From: Diphasiastrum complanatum
Lineage: Eukaryota > Streptophyta > Lycopodiopsida > Lycopodiales > Lycopodiaceae
Direction: 5' to 3'
Length of the DNA: 64,000 nucleotides
Assembly: GCA_029204225.1 (NCBI GenBank)
Contig: CM055095.1
Span: forward strand, 67,481,940-67,545,939
A program made the translations under genes and the position numbers. Numbering within the stretch: position 1 is the first letter of the stretch; each line of letters opens with the position of its first letter. This document shows positions 11,825 through 24,400 of the stretch, piece after piece. The notes under the pieces were generated by a model that was not told the DNA's origin, ran no database searches, and saw nothing but the letters and a program-made list of their open reading frames with translations.

Positions 11825-12846
11825 CCTTACAATAAGTAATGCTCGGTCTTAGATCTTCAGCAAAAATTTTGGCACTACCCAAATCCCTATCATCAATAGC
11901 CTGTATGCGACACTGATCAGAAACATCATGAACTCCGTTTGATGTAAACCGGTGCCAGCATTAAACCTACCAATCAATAATTTAGGACCTTACTCTAAAT
12001 AACTAATAATATTAGAGGATGGATTCAAAATCAGCAACCTCAACAAAATAAGATGTCATAGGAGGAAAATAACATGTTGCTATAAAGACATCGGGGACCC
12101 GAGGCACTCTTGTGCCTAGGGAAATTACATATTTCTTTTTGCTGTCAATGAATTTCACTTGTCCATCCATATATACCCTACTTGATTCACAAGCTTCTTG
12201 GAATACTTTCCTCCTTTCTTCAACTTGCAAATATGTGAGGTCATCATCCAGAAAAATAGTTGCTCCCTTTAGTTTAGCTTTAAGGTGTAACATTGATCGT
12301 CTTTCTTCTAATGAGGTGAAGCAGATGATGATGAGGGTGGCATTTTTTTTGTTTGTTTTCCAAGCATGATCCATGCCTTTACTATTGTGACTTGATGTGG
12401 TGAGGCCTTACCATCCTCTGTCGTGAATAATCATGCCCAAGTTCTTTATGTTGATGCAACTCTTGCTCTAGCTCTTGGATTTTCGTGGTGGTGTGCATGG
12501 TGTCCCTTGCACACATAGCTTGCTTAGTTCTTCTTCCAATGTAGAAATCTTGGCTCCCATTGGATCCCTCTCTTCCAACCACGATCTAACATTTGCTTTA
12601 AGTTGCATCATATCACTTTTCCGAAACTCCATTGCTAATTGTTCAAGGTAGGAAGATAGGTACTGCTCATATGCTCTTAAGGGGGTGTAGAGTGTCGGAA
12701 GAGGTAAAATAGAGGCCGAGGGATATGAGGAGTGCCTGCCTTTTTGAAGAGTGTTGGCTACAGATTTACTGGCATCGAAGGGGCTTCCTGTAGATTCACT
12801 GGCATTAAAGGGGCTGCAGGCAACAACGATGGTTGAAAAGTTGCTT
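11825..12846 (-). mobile_element. LINE copy: ORF1 and partial endonuclease
   Basis: Minus-strand LINE 5' part. It starts in a Pro-containing region with a 26-bp repeat (12,780-12,830), then a coiled coil (IQELEQELHQHKEL) and the ORF1 RRM/CTD (DDDLTYLQVEERRKVFQEA). It jumps directly to endonuclease sequence (ATCYFPP; then a GDFNAR relative reading GRFNAG; down to about 11,830). It abuts the tail end of another LINE 3' module at 12,847, again head-to-tail. Confidence 0.7.
12012..12374 (-). pseudogene. ORF1-endonuclease fusion made by internal deletion
   Basis: A 120-codon open frame begins in the ORF1 C-terminal domain (TIFLDDDLTYLQVEERRK, YMDGQVKFIDS) and passes without a stop into endonuclease sequence (DVFIATCYFPP). 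Compared with the copy at 32.6-36.3 kb, the junction has lost the UAG, the endonuclease N-terminus with its first catalytic motif, and roughly 110-120 codons in all. It therefore cannot show how the intact family passes the stop. Confidence 0.65.
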
Positions 12847-14848
12847 AATTAATGTCTTTTCCATGACAAAAGGCATCAAAGATGAAAAAAGTACATGTCA
12901 ATTGTGTAGTGTCAGTGGGAGCATATGAAATGTCTTCGAAACAGTATAGAAAAAATGCATGTAGATCTTAACTACCAATACATAAGCGAAATACAATACA
13001 ATAAATGTCTGGCTACAAAGAGATCATGTATTGTTATAGTGGTTAATGTCATCATGTGACATGTCCCACTGCTCTTGAAGAATGATGTGATTGAGCTGTC
13101 GCTAGAATCAGTTTGGAGATTGCTGCTGTCATCATCATGAAGGCCATTTATGAGATGTGTGTAACCTCAAGGTAGGGCGGGTAGCGCTTAGTGCAACATG
13201 ACGTGGAGTGACGAATCGTCTCTGGCCTTTATGTGAATCTCATTGTCATCATTATTTGATTCTGGATTTGTCTGTAGTCTCCTTCTAGAGAAGAAGGATG
13301 TGATTTAAAGCTGTATATTGGAGTGACTTTGTTGATTCCACTGTACTGAGAACATCTCCCGTATGATGAGAGCAACAGATGCGGGTCGTCATATGCTATG
13401 AGAGAATGCAATGTGACTGATGTTTGCCTGTCAAAGATGAGTTCCTATCGTTACTTGGAAGCTCTAGATGTATCGAAGGGAAGACCATAACCTTGGATCT
13501 TTGTTGAGGTGTATTCTGGTGATGCACTCTTGAACTGGTCCAATTCGTGCTCCACGTAATAATTTTGGACTGCATATCGTAGAATCACCTCTGAATCATC
13601 CTAGAGCCTGAAGTCATTCTACACACTTCTGAGGCTTGATCAAGAAAATGAAATGTCAGTGCCCAATACCATCAACATCCACCTTGAATCCTAGGATATT
13701 TGCATATTGTAGAATCACCTCTGAATCATCCTAGAGCCTGAAGTTGTTCTACACACTTCTGAGGCTTGATCAAGAAAATGAAATGTCGGTGCCCAATACC
13801 ATCAACATCCACTTTGAATCCTAGGATATTTGGGGATCTTACTCTGGTAGCGCATATGGCAAACCTATCCAAGGATAACATGTGCACACTATCCACTGTA
13901 AAATTATGGATCTAATTCTTCTCACTACCTTCTTGTATGCATTATGGTAGGTGCACTCATCCACATGCACACCAGCCATTCATATGCGCATGCTGTCCAT
14001 GCCATACGATGCATGATGGCTCAACTATCATTATTGCCATATTACTAATCCATTTTCTAGCCTCGGATGGGGACCCTTGGTGAACCTTCACGTACCCAAC
14101 TGGGGCATATGATAACAAAGCTAGATGCCTTTTGTGGGAAATAGTGCTCTGTAAAGGCAAGCAACCATGTTCCATTGATAGATCTGGTCGCACTATAGAA
14201 TACTGAGTTGCAAGTGTGTCCTGAAATTGGAGATAAATCCCTCTCCGCATTCTTATGTTCCTCTTAGAAAATAGATTGTCCCCCAATTGAACTAAATATC
14301 TAAGGCCGCTTGTTGCCAACAAGGACTGTATGGTCTAACTTTGCGAATTCACTCTACACAGAGGATAGATAGGTTTCTTGGGCACTCCCACTGGCCCTAG
14401 AGATGTGGGTTCCTTAGGGTGAGGGGTCTGTGGAAGATTTCTTATGTGAAGGTTCATCTATGAACACTAGTCTCTCATGTCTATGGATTACCCATGTCAC
14501 TATATCTTTTGCATCTCCAAAGGCATGTTGTCTCTTATGTGTGTATATATGTGAGGTCCCCCCTTAGAACTCCTAGAAATAGATGGCGCCCTTGTGTCGG
14601 GGAATGCACCCCACCCTCCTCTTTATCTGAGTAGCTAATTTTAGAATTGGGAATGGCCCTTGTTATTGGCATGATGGGGTGTGGTCACTGATTTATTCAG
14701 CATGTGATGTCTTAGGCAAGTCAAGAGTATGCAAACTAAAAGAATTCTAAATCTAAGAAGTGTAGACATCATAGTTAAGAGAAAAGTGGAGATGTAGTGC
14801 CAATGAAGAAAAAGAAGACAGTATTGAAAGGGAGAAGAAAGAAAGAAA
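12847..14848 (-). mobile_element. Decayed LINE copy with 3' module
   Basis: Minus strand. The 3' end is a module at 12,847-12,960 with hairpin arms ATGCC/GTCAT (one mismatch) and GACATTAAT. The ORF2 C-terminus is recognisable at 13,411-13,229 (SLIAYDD..., then an Asn/Asp-rich end), and an RT-end block resembling [10 protein letters not shown] lies near 13,470. Sequence between about 13,500 and 14,800 is too decayed to assign and includes a 130-bp tandem duplication. Confidence 0.45.
13571..13831. repeat. 130-bp tandem duplication
   Basis: Two nearly identical units (13,571-13,700 and 13,701-13,831), each starting TGCATAT(C/T)GTAGAATCACC and ending CTAGGATATTT, differ at only a few positions. 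This indicates a recent local duplication inside the decayed LINE region. No coding function is evident. Confidence 0.85.
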
Positions 14849-14946
14849 GCTTTATTAATGTCTTTTCCATGCCAAAAGGCATATAAGACCTATAAATGTA
14901 CATATCAAGTTTGTGGTAACAGTGGGACCGTATGAAACGTCTCCAA

Positions 14947-15007
<61 letters not shown>

Positions 15008-15100
15008 TTTATTAATTTCTTTTCCATGCCAAAAGGCATATAAGACGAAAAAGATACGTGTCAAGTGTGGTAACAGAGGGAGCGTGTGTAATGACTCCAA

Positions 15101-15166
<66 letters not shown>
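14830..15166 (-). mobile_element. Two tandem LINE 3' modules separated by (CT)n
   Basis: Read on the minus strand: (CT)n (15,166-15,106), a 3' module with hairpin ATGCC-TTTT-GGCAT (15,039-15,026) and ATTAATAAAG, (CT)n (15,004-14,950), then a second module starting TTTTGGAGACG with the same hairpin (14,882-14,869) and GACATTAATAAAG, and a CTTTC tail (about 14,848-14,830). Each module is about 100 bp. The apparent Ser-Leu and Glu-Arg proteins here are only translated microsatellite. Confidence 0.85.
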
Positions 15167-15169
<3 letters not shown>

Positions 15170-15234
15170 CAAGTCAACCTATGACACTGAACCCCAAGGC
15201 CTTTTAGATGCTATAGATGGAATTAAGCCAACTG

Positions 15235-15302
15235 ATAAGCTAGCCTTGCAATCTCAAGCTAGCCTTGCTAGCTTGTAAGCTAGCCTTCCAATCTCAAGCT
15301 TA
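15235..15302. repeat. Short AAGCTAGCCTT tandem repeat
   Basis: Three imperfect units built on AAGCTAGCCTTGCAATCTC lie just upstream of the first recognisable dynamin exon, in the intron's 3' part. No function assigned. Confidence 0.6.
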
Positions 15303-15320
15303 TATTTTCTTCACATTCAG

Positions 15321-15478
15321 AATGCTGGAATGCGTTTGTATGGAGGAGCTCAGTACCATAGAGCCATGGCAGAATTTCGCTTTGTCGTTGGAGGAATGAA
15401 GTGTCCCTCAATCAGCAGAGAAGAGATTGTAAATGCATGTGGTGTGGAAGACATTCATGATGGAACAAACTACTTCAG
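15321..15478 (+). CDS. DRP5B: DRP5-type dynamin, exon a (first in window)
   Basis: The acceptor ...TTCACATTCAG precedes AATGCTGGAATG and the donor follows TACTTCAG|GTACCT. It encodes [13 protein letters not shown] and [20 protein letters not shown], a highly conserved block of the dynamin stalk region in this family. Enters in phase 0 and leaves after two bases of an Arg codon. The preceding exon is not present in the window. Confidence 0.9.
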
Positions 15479-18400
15479 GTACCTGAACCCAATTTCATTA
15501 TAAAATTAGACTTCTGTTTCGATCAGTGTGAACATAAGAAAGGAGTTGCTTGTATTGCAGAACAGCGTGCGTTATCGCTGTGGCGAAAGCTCGGGACGTG
15601 TTCGAGCCCTTTTTGCATCAGGTGAGATACTTAGGTCCAACTCATTGTAATAAGCTCATGAATCATGATAAGGCACCTTTGCTGGTCCTCCTTAAAAGAG
15701 CGAACACTGTGTCTGCAAAGTGAGTTTTTTAAACTGAACCTCTGCAATGTCCTTGCTCTGGAAATATATTCACCAATACTCTACAGGTTTCAACATTTGG
15801 CAGATGATAGATTTTCACAGTGTCACATTATACCTATTATGATATCTTTGCAGACTGTTAAACTGTGAGTGATGTCTGTTGAGCAGAACATTATCTACCC
15901 AATATTCATGTACTTCAGTTCTGACGAAACTGTTAGTAATTGCTTGTCCACAATCATAGGCTCATATTCTAATTTCTATCTTCATGGGAAATGGGAGACT
16001 TGTTTAGAACAGTTGAAGTAGTGCATATTCAAGCAGGAAGCCTACAACCTCTTGATCTATTGGGCAGTACAAGGCTCATGCTGCATTCTAACAGCTTGAA
16101 GTGGGTTCTTGATAAGCAGAAGGCACAGTGGAAGCCTTCAATAGAATGCGTTTATACTTTTGTTTTGATATGTTTTACCTCAAGAAACTAGTTCCTGAAA
16201 GTAATTGACAGAAGTTCTCTTTGTTGAATCTGTCCTGTAGTTTGAGTGACAAATTTTGATGGGTTTGAAGATGTGCAGGTTCCAAATTATCTTTTTAGGT
16301 TTGGAGCAGTTTCTGAGTAAATGGCGGAGTGAGTGGGAGCTCTTCAAGTCTTTGTTTTGATCACTGTATGAACATGTTCCCATATGATTGCCCACTTAAA
16401 TCCCAAGTGACCTTCTCACCACCGTTCTTCACACTGCAGCCTCATTGGCCTTTCCGTCTAAACCTTTGAATGATAGCCGCTGGCAAGAAAGAGAACTACT
16501 TTGAGTTTGTGGGTAAATCAGCATCAAATGGTTCATCATTGCGAATAGGAGCACACAACAAATCGACTTGGAATATCACAAACCTTTGTAATAAAAGGAA
16601 GCTCTCACTAGTATGTAATGAGACTAAGTTTTGCAATATGCAAAAAGGATCCACTACTCAATGATGCTCAGGTTGTTTCAGATATAGCAGTTGATCAGGA
16701 TATCTATCTTGAGCCATATTGTGAGAGTACTACTCCTTCTGAGTGTTTTTTTGCGTCACCTTGTGAGCCTCCTTCCGTGAGCAAGGTTCAATCTTATTGT
16801 GTGGGAGAGTTACCTGAGTTGCTTGAGATGGTCATTGAGTTACCTGAGTTAGTCATGCACTCCATCACACTCTCTTCAATAGCCTTGGTATGATGCTGAG
16901 CTCACTACCACCCAGTAGGGTGTCCATGCACAGCAGTGTGCTCCCCATGTCCTATGTGATACCAGACACACCTACCCACGTTTACTTCGTAAGAAAAAGC
17001 AGGATTATCAAGAGAGTGAAGGGAGGAGGCTCATCGGCCTCCTCTTTAGCTCCTCTTCAGGTGCTTTCTAGTGAGAGTTCATCCCATGTGCTCCACCTCC
17101 TCTCCTAACAGATTTGCAGGCATGAACCGACTATGCCCCCTCATTATACACCATTCCCACAGACACATCCATCACCATTTTGCCCAGACCTTCTGATTTC
17201 TAGTTCTTCACCTCGAATATGGTACAGATTGCCATTAAGAGGCTGAAGACACACTATGCAAATGACATTGGGGAATTAGAGGCAGATTTCCTCATCCACG
17301 CCGCTAACATACTCTCACCCACCACCCTAGCCACCTTGTTTAACCAAGCAATGGCCTTAGGTTTTCCTCAATCATCCATCCCATCCATAAGAGTGGTGAT
17401 CCCGTGATACCGGATAGTTATTGCATTATCATGATTGGGCATGTTATTGCAAAGAGAGAGTTTGGGGGTTGCACATACTACGAATACGTTCTTCATTAAA
17501 GTCTATCCAATTAACAGAAAACTATTGCATATTGTTCTCCTTAGGGAGAAGCCCTTACCCTAGCTAGCTTAGTTTTTCTTTTAGATACTCTATCCTAAAG
17601 TGTGCTTTTAGACACATTTTTGCTTTTGTGATTGAATGTTGCCCTATCCCAACTCACTTTTGGAGGGAAGTTGAAATAGGCTCTCTTATTCAAATCTCCT
17701 CTAGTTAGGCACTTTAGTTTTGGGTCATCATGCTAAGCACATGTGGAATCTTAATTGCACATCATGCTCTTAAAGGTCCTTTGATTTGACCCAATTAACT
17801 TTCCAGAACTTCACAAGTGCGACAAGATGCAACATCTTTTAGTTATTAAACAATGGTTAGATAGTGACTATGTTCCAATATGTACTCAAATCATTCATTT
17901 GTGGCTAGTTGTGGACCTTGCATGTGCTGCTAGATAGTAGGAGGATGGAGTGCTAGTTATAGATTTGTTTTTTCCACTTGATTGCTTTTGATTGTTGATG
18001 TTAACTTGTATTGCTTTTTGAAGATATATTTAGATCATGCGTGAATTCAGACTTCCATTTATTGCATGGATGCAGTTAGGTTTTCGACTATCTCATATTT
18101 TGAGAAGACTGTTACCTATAGCATTATATTTGCTCCAGGTTAGTTCTTCCTCATGTGCTTATCAATTTTATGATATGTTTTATATTAGTGTTGGACTGTT
18201 CTATCTATAAACCGTGACTTGTTATTTTAGGATAAAATCGACCAGAACGTAAGATGAAATTTGCTATCATGATTTATGCACTTGGGGAAATAATAGCTTG
18301 TTCAACATTTCAACTAGAAGTATAGGGTCTGACAAATTTGCTTGTAGTGTGCTCATAAGTGATTCTTTAGATCATAGTTGCCGCGAATCACGATTCTCAG

Positions 18401-21400
18401 GCAATGGCAGAGAATTGCTGTTCAAACTGTTTTTTTTCCTTATGAGCTGTTTTTTGGCGCATTGTTTCAGCTGTATATTTACCTTAAAATGGATATTACC
18501 CACCAAAATGAATTAAAATATTTTTTTTCCAAAACTTTAACCAAAACCGTGAATCGTGGTTCGAACCGCGATTCAATCTAGAAATACTTATAAACAATAC
18601 ACAAAGGCAATACACAAAGGAAGGAAAGTTTTCAAAGCCACAAATACAAAGCAATTTGACAACGAATGCCATCTACGATGTTGCAAAGGCTAGAGTTTGC
18701 ATTACACATGCATGGTGGAAAATTTAAGCTTTCATTGCTTCAGGACTGCTTTTCCAAGAGAGATGAAGCTCTGGTGCTCTCAGGTTTGATGCAAAATAAC
18801 TGCATGCATTTTTACCAAGCAATAAGCTCTGGGTATTCATGTTCAAAAACCTGTCATATCATAATGCAAAGGCACAAAAAATTATTGGAGTGGTATCTTA
18901 TAAAAAATGTGGTATTATATGGACAGATTATTAGAAGACCAATCAATCTATCTTTGCTACTATGTGAACATTGCAACACTCAATGCATAAAACTAGGCTA
19001 GCACTGCAAAGCAATAGTAAAGGTGCATGGGGTCTTACCGTCTAGCCGTTGGCAGTCTGCATCTTCAGGGAGAATTCAATTTCAATGAGTCCATGCTGGA
19101 GACAGCGAGAGTCGTTACACCATTTGTGCATGTCACTACTTATGCGACAAGGAATCTCGCTACTGTAGGATAGTTAGAGTCACTGCCGCTGTTTACTGGG
19201 ACTTCCATTCAAAGCTTATAACACTTCTCCTTTTACCTTCTAGCTTCGGGCATGTGTCAGACTCTATACATTGTGTTACCACTTAACAAAGTCCTGTGTT
19301 CTAAAATCCTTAAAAAGGATTTTTTAAGGTATTTGTAAACAAACTATGTTCTAATGGGGTACCTATGTACTTCATACTATCTCAATTCGAGGGATAACAA
19401 TGAGACATGCTACACCTCTATTGTGAGGTTTCCTTCTCCTCACCCTTCTTTTTGTGACCATTGCAACCTTGCTCTATGGAGACTTTGTGAAATTGAATAA
19501 GTATGGACGGTAATCCGAACTTGCTTATTGGCTAAGCTCTATAAATTTTTGTTGGCCATATGTTAAGTTATGAACTCATCAATAGTAAGCTAATGTGTTG
19601 CTATCCTAAATTAAAGCTCTGAAGTGAAGATATTAAAATTTCAGAAGGCACACCCAAAATTTTTCGACGGTTTTTAGCTATTATTGGATCGTCTCTATTG
19701 GAGGTTCCTGCTAGCCTTTCAAATGTAGCTTAAAAGATCTTCCTCCAATGACTGGGATGTCAATGACATGCCTCAGGCAGTTTTCCAAAATGATTAAGGA
19801 CAACACCACAAGTTTGATCCGACTAGCAACTTTACAATTTAGTGATATGACCTTGTTGGACAATGGTGTCCTTTACTGTAAATATTGCCTTGTGTAGATC
19901 TAGAAGATCTTGTTGTGGATAGCTTTGGAGCGAAACCACCCAACCAAAGAGAAACTGATCCCTCAACAGCTTCACCCTTGAGCGACAATACAAATTTTCC
20001 CAGACATGGACGAAAAATATCATTTATCATATGTTGAAATATTGCAGGTGCATTTGTTGAACCAGAAGGTAGCACTAAGAATTCCTAATGTTCAAACCTT
20101 GTCTGAAAACCAGTTTTCAGCTCAAACACTTTAATGAATTCTAATCTGATGATATTCGTTTCCGAGGTTAATTTTTGTGAAGTATTTAGCCCCACCTAAC
20201 CGATCAACCAGATCATCCATCCCGGGCAATGAATATTTGTTTCTAATAGGTTACCTTATTTAATCCTTTATAATCCACACACATCGGGAAGCCTTCGTCT
20301 TTATTCACTTTTAGAAGAAGAAGAGCACCCCAATGGCAATTTACTGGGTCTTGTATGTCCCATCTTAAGATAATTTTCAATCTGATTAATAATCTCTATC
20401 TCCTCTTTTTGAGATAGGATGACTTCCGGGTATTAACTCAATTATGTGATCTATTGACCAAGAATTATATTTTGTGCGTGCTAAATCTAAAACATGAAAA
20501 TCATCTAATTCTCTGTAATCTTGAATGACTACTGGGAGCTGCGGTACTTTGACTTCTCAAGTCCCCAACTCTGCACTTGAAGCTAGATATACTTCATATC
20601 TATGATTGCTGTTTCCAGGCAGAGTTTTTGCACAAGACAAGAATTAATAAAATTATGAGTTGATCCATTGTCCTCTAAATTTCGACCTTTTAAGCTCCCA
20701 TATAGTTCCTACAGCCTACTGATCCTGACCATAGCTATTGAGTAACTTCAATTCATCCTAGAGAGCAAGCATGCAAAGTTTGCAACAAGGAAATTGATCC
20801 AATCTATCACTTTTCTAGACTAAAGACCAATATATTTGACTAATTTCAATGGATATTTTTCCCATGCAAGTGAAAGACCTCTACTAACTCAAATTGATGT
20901 CATGCAGGTACTGAACGTTGTGATCCTACTCTACACCAACTCTGCAGCTGAAGCTAGATATTTTTGACTAGTTCAAAATAATCATCCTACTTGTGTGAAT
21001 GAATAACTCAAAGATTATGATCATCAAATATTAAAGAAAGGAATGAACAAGCTGTCACTTTTAGTATCTTAAGCTCATCTTTTAGTCCTTAACACTTAAA
21101 GGCAAATCTTAGAGAGTAGTTCTTAATGGAAACTTCCTGGTATAATTGAAGAATGTCGATGTAGTCTTGTAAGTTGACTTTCTTTTGCCCACTTAACATT
21201 GGGGGATCTGTAATGCTTAAACTTAAGAAGATACTCTCTTGTAACACGCTATTATGATTCTTTCAAGATTTTTGAAGTCCTTACCTGTCTTACTTAGCAG
21301 CTCAAGTTGCTTCTTGTTTCTAATGTTCATCCTATCTTTCATGTTATTCTACTTCGTGCCACTATCTCGTATTCCAATCTTGTTTAGCCACTGAAGAAAA

Positions 21401-24400
21401 TATGTTTCAGTGCATTCCCTAGCTATCATTGCTATTAAATTGTTGAGTTTCAAGTGTAGTGGTATCGCTTTCAAAAGATAGTACACACATGAATCTAAGT
21501 GAGTTTTCCATGATTTTGGGACCAAGCATTTTATTGGAGTGAAAGTTACTTTTTTAGTATGTAGAGTCTCCATCATAACATTCTTTGTTAAAGACCGTAT
21601 CACTCATTTCAATAAAGGAAGATAAGAAACTCGATGAGCGCTTGTGCTTGATTCACCAAGTGCTCTTCTAACTTGATAGTATATTGTGATCTAAAATCTA
21701 AAGATGGCATTGGTCTGCATAACCTTCACTTCAACCTTTGCAAATATGCTTCTTAGATCAAATCAAACATTTCCCCAAAAAAAGTGGAGTGTGTAGAGTG
21801 TGTTATTGTAAGGCCCAGCGGCCATGACATTTTTGCATATAAGCTATCAGTGTAGCAAGAGTGCCGATGGATTGGGACTGGACAGGCCATGCTGGATGTG
21901 GAGCATCGGAGCTATGTTTCTGAGCAAATGCAACATGAGAAGGCTAACACCATGTGTACAGAATAGAACCAAAATTGTAGTGAAAAGTAAAACAATAGCC
22001 AATCCAGTATAGTTGATCCAAAAGATCAAACTTGAAAGAACCGATAAGCTTCTAATCGATAAAAATATATGATTGATACGAATAAAACCAAACATTTTTG
22101 ATTAATATATATTATGGATCTGATTGGAAAATCAAATGTACTTTGGGTGAAGTATATATCTAAATCCAAAGTCCCTTTTCTTGTTGTTTGCCACGTATTT
22201 CAAGCATGATATTGCAACCATTTCTGTTGTTCTTTTGAAGTATTCAAACTGAATGCTATGAGATGAGTGTTTAAAGAAGAACCATGCATAATTCTCTCAA
22301 CCGATTGTCTTGTTATTTGCAGAAAGATGGGGAATATCTTAGTGGCCATAATATGTTCATGAAACGAGTCTCTGCTGCATTCCACAATTTTGTGGAGACT
22401 ACTGAACGAGCATGCCGAGAAAAGTAGGTTCATTTGGTGCATATTGTTTAATTGTAATTTTTGGAAATTTGCCTTGTATGCTTAGAAATGTTGTAAGCAA
22501 ACGTGACGAGTGCATATATGATGTCTATAGCTTAGAGGAGATTTGTCTTGGAATTAGAATATAAGCATGTGTTGCTTGGAGCTTGGTGGGAAATGACTAT
22601 CATTTTCATTGTACTAGGAGGCATTGGTATCATTACTGGTTGTCTTTTTTGCTTTTGAAAAAGAACATGTGGCTTTAGTTTGTCTTGTCTGTCTCAAATG
22701 TATGTCAACATTATAGATAAGATATACTGTATACTGAAGTTTGTCGGTATTGTTCAACTTGGTGTGATTTTAAAAGTAGTCATTAGTAGCTGGTATTGAT
22801 TGATAGGTTATGTGTCTTGTATCTATCAAAGACTCTAGATTAGGAAAATAATCTGTTAACATTATTTAGAATCAATCGTTGAGAGCATTTTCCTTTGAAC
22901 CTTAAAGTCCTTCTAACATAGAAGTATCTGGTTTGATTGGAAGCAAGATCGGTAGATCACAAAATAGAGTTGATTCTAGGTAGTCAAACCATCTTGAGAC
23001 AACCTTATAAGTTTAGTCAAAAGAAAGAGATAGACATTACTATGTAAATAGAGAACTGTGGACACATACAACCGAACTCTCTCTGTACAAGGGAAACATG
23101 TCCCTTCCCAAGTCAAGTTGTAGCAGCCTGCCTCATAGGAAATATAGGACCGCTAAAGAGGACACCTAAGTAAGTGTAGGATGATACAACCTCCAGTATG
23201 AATGCCCTGGATGTATTGAAGACCATAACCTTGGTCTTCGCAATGTTAACTCTCAAACCCCATCTAGTACAAAAAGCTCTCTTAATGGCCGTGTGGATCA
23301 TGTCGGGAGTGAAGAAGGTGAATTCACATGGGCGTGGGGACATAGAGATGGGTGAATCAGTGGGTATAGTGTATAGTGAGGTGGCATATGTGGTCCATGT
23401 CTGGAATTCATCAATAAGGGGAGGTGGAGCATGAGGAATGAACATGTGCCAAAAGGCACCTGTGGAAGACCTTTGTGAAATGGTATACCAAACAATCCTA
23501 ATAACTTCACTACCTGAGAGTATGCAGATTATAAAAATAAAATCAACGATTAATCCATAGGTATATGGCATCATCCAATATCTCTATCTCCTTGGTTTGC
23601 TGCAAATAAAGTATCAACTTGAAAATGGCCTCCACTTGTAGCAGAAGGGGAACATCAAATTCCGCGAACATAACATGATGACGTACAATAGGTTTACCCA
23701 CTAGGTAACATGCCAACTTGAAGATGTGAAAGATAAGCTCAATTTGAGGTAGTAAGCCATGTACACCAAAACTCCAAGACATTCAAAATAGTACAGTCTA
23801 TGGTGGTGTGACAGACATCTTGCGAACGTACTCCCTCTATATTATGCTTTACAGAGTCCAATTTGGTTTTCTGTAGCAAAACTTATGATCATTGAAAGTT
23901 TGGCAATTTCTAGTTCAACGACAAATTTTTGAAATGTTCTGATTGCATGTCGGAAAGTTAAGCAATAGGTTGCATGTCCTCTGTGGAAAAATCATTTTTG
24001 TATGTGTAGGAACATGGCACAACGAGTTACAATAGTTTTCGGGATGAAATTTCATGCATGAGTACAATTTTTGTAAGTAGTTAAAAAGTGATTTTTTAGT
24101 TCAGTTAGGCAGTTTACGTAAAAAAATCGATTTTTTTATAAATCATTGCATGTGAATCTTGTTGCATGCCGGATGTTTCGAGATTATTTCAATTTGGATT
24201 GATAACAGTGAAACTGAGAGTTCGATGAAGAAAATCAATTTCACGGTTTCAGTCCATATCGAACAGAGTTTAAAAATCCCAGTTACGTAAATTTTTGAAA
24301 GAAATGAAATCATTTTGAATTTTATGTAAATCTATTGGTTATTGATTGAAAAGAAATTGGCTTAAAAAGCAAATGGCCTTACTATGATGTAATTAGTCGG

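Noticed and set aside
13571-13831. Repeat that might suggest an array (CRISPR-like or satellite)
   Set aside because: Only two long adjacent units with no spacers; a simple tandem duplication in a plant genome.
13957-14322. 121-codon minus-strand open frame
   Set aside because: No recognisable domain, lies inside a decayed LINE region, and codon pattern gives no support; not called as a gene.
14855-15172. Open frames of pure Ser-Leu or Glu-Arg repeats over (CT)n/(GA)n tracts
   Set aside because: They are translated microsatellite without stops; no gene signal.
18550-18575. GGTTCGAACC resembling a tRNA B-box, suggesting a SINE
   Set aside because: It sits at the centre of a palindrome, no A-box at proper spacing was seen, and the element layout is not tRNA-like.
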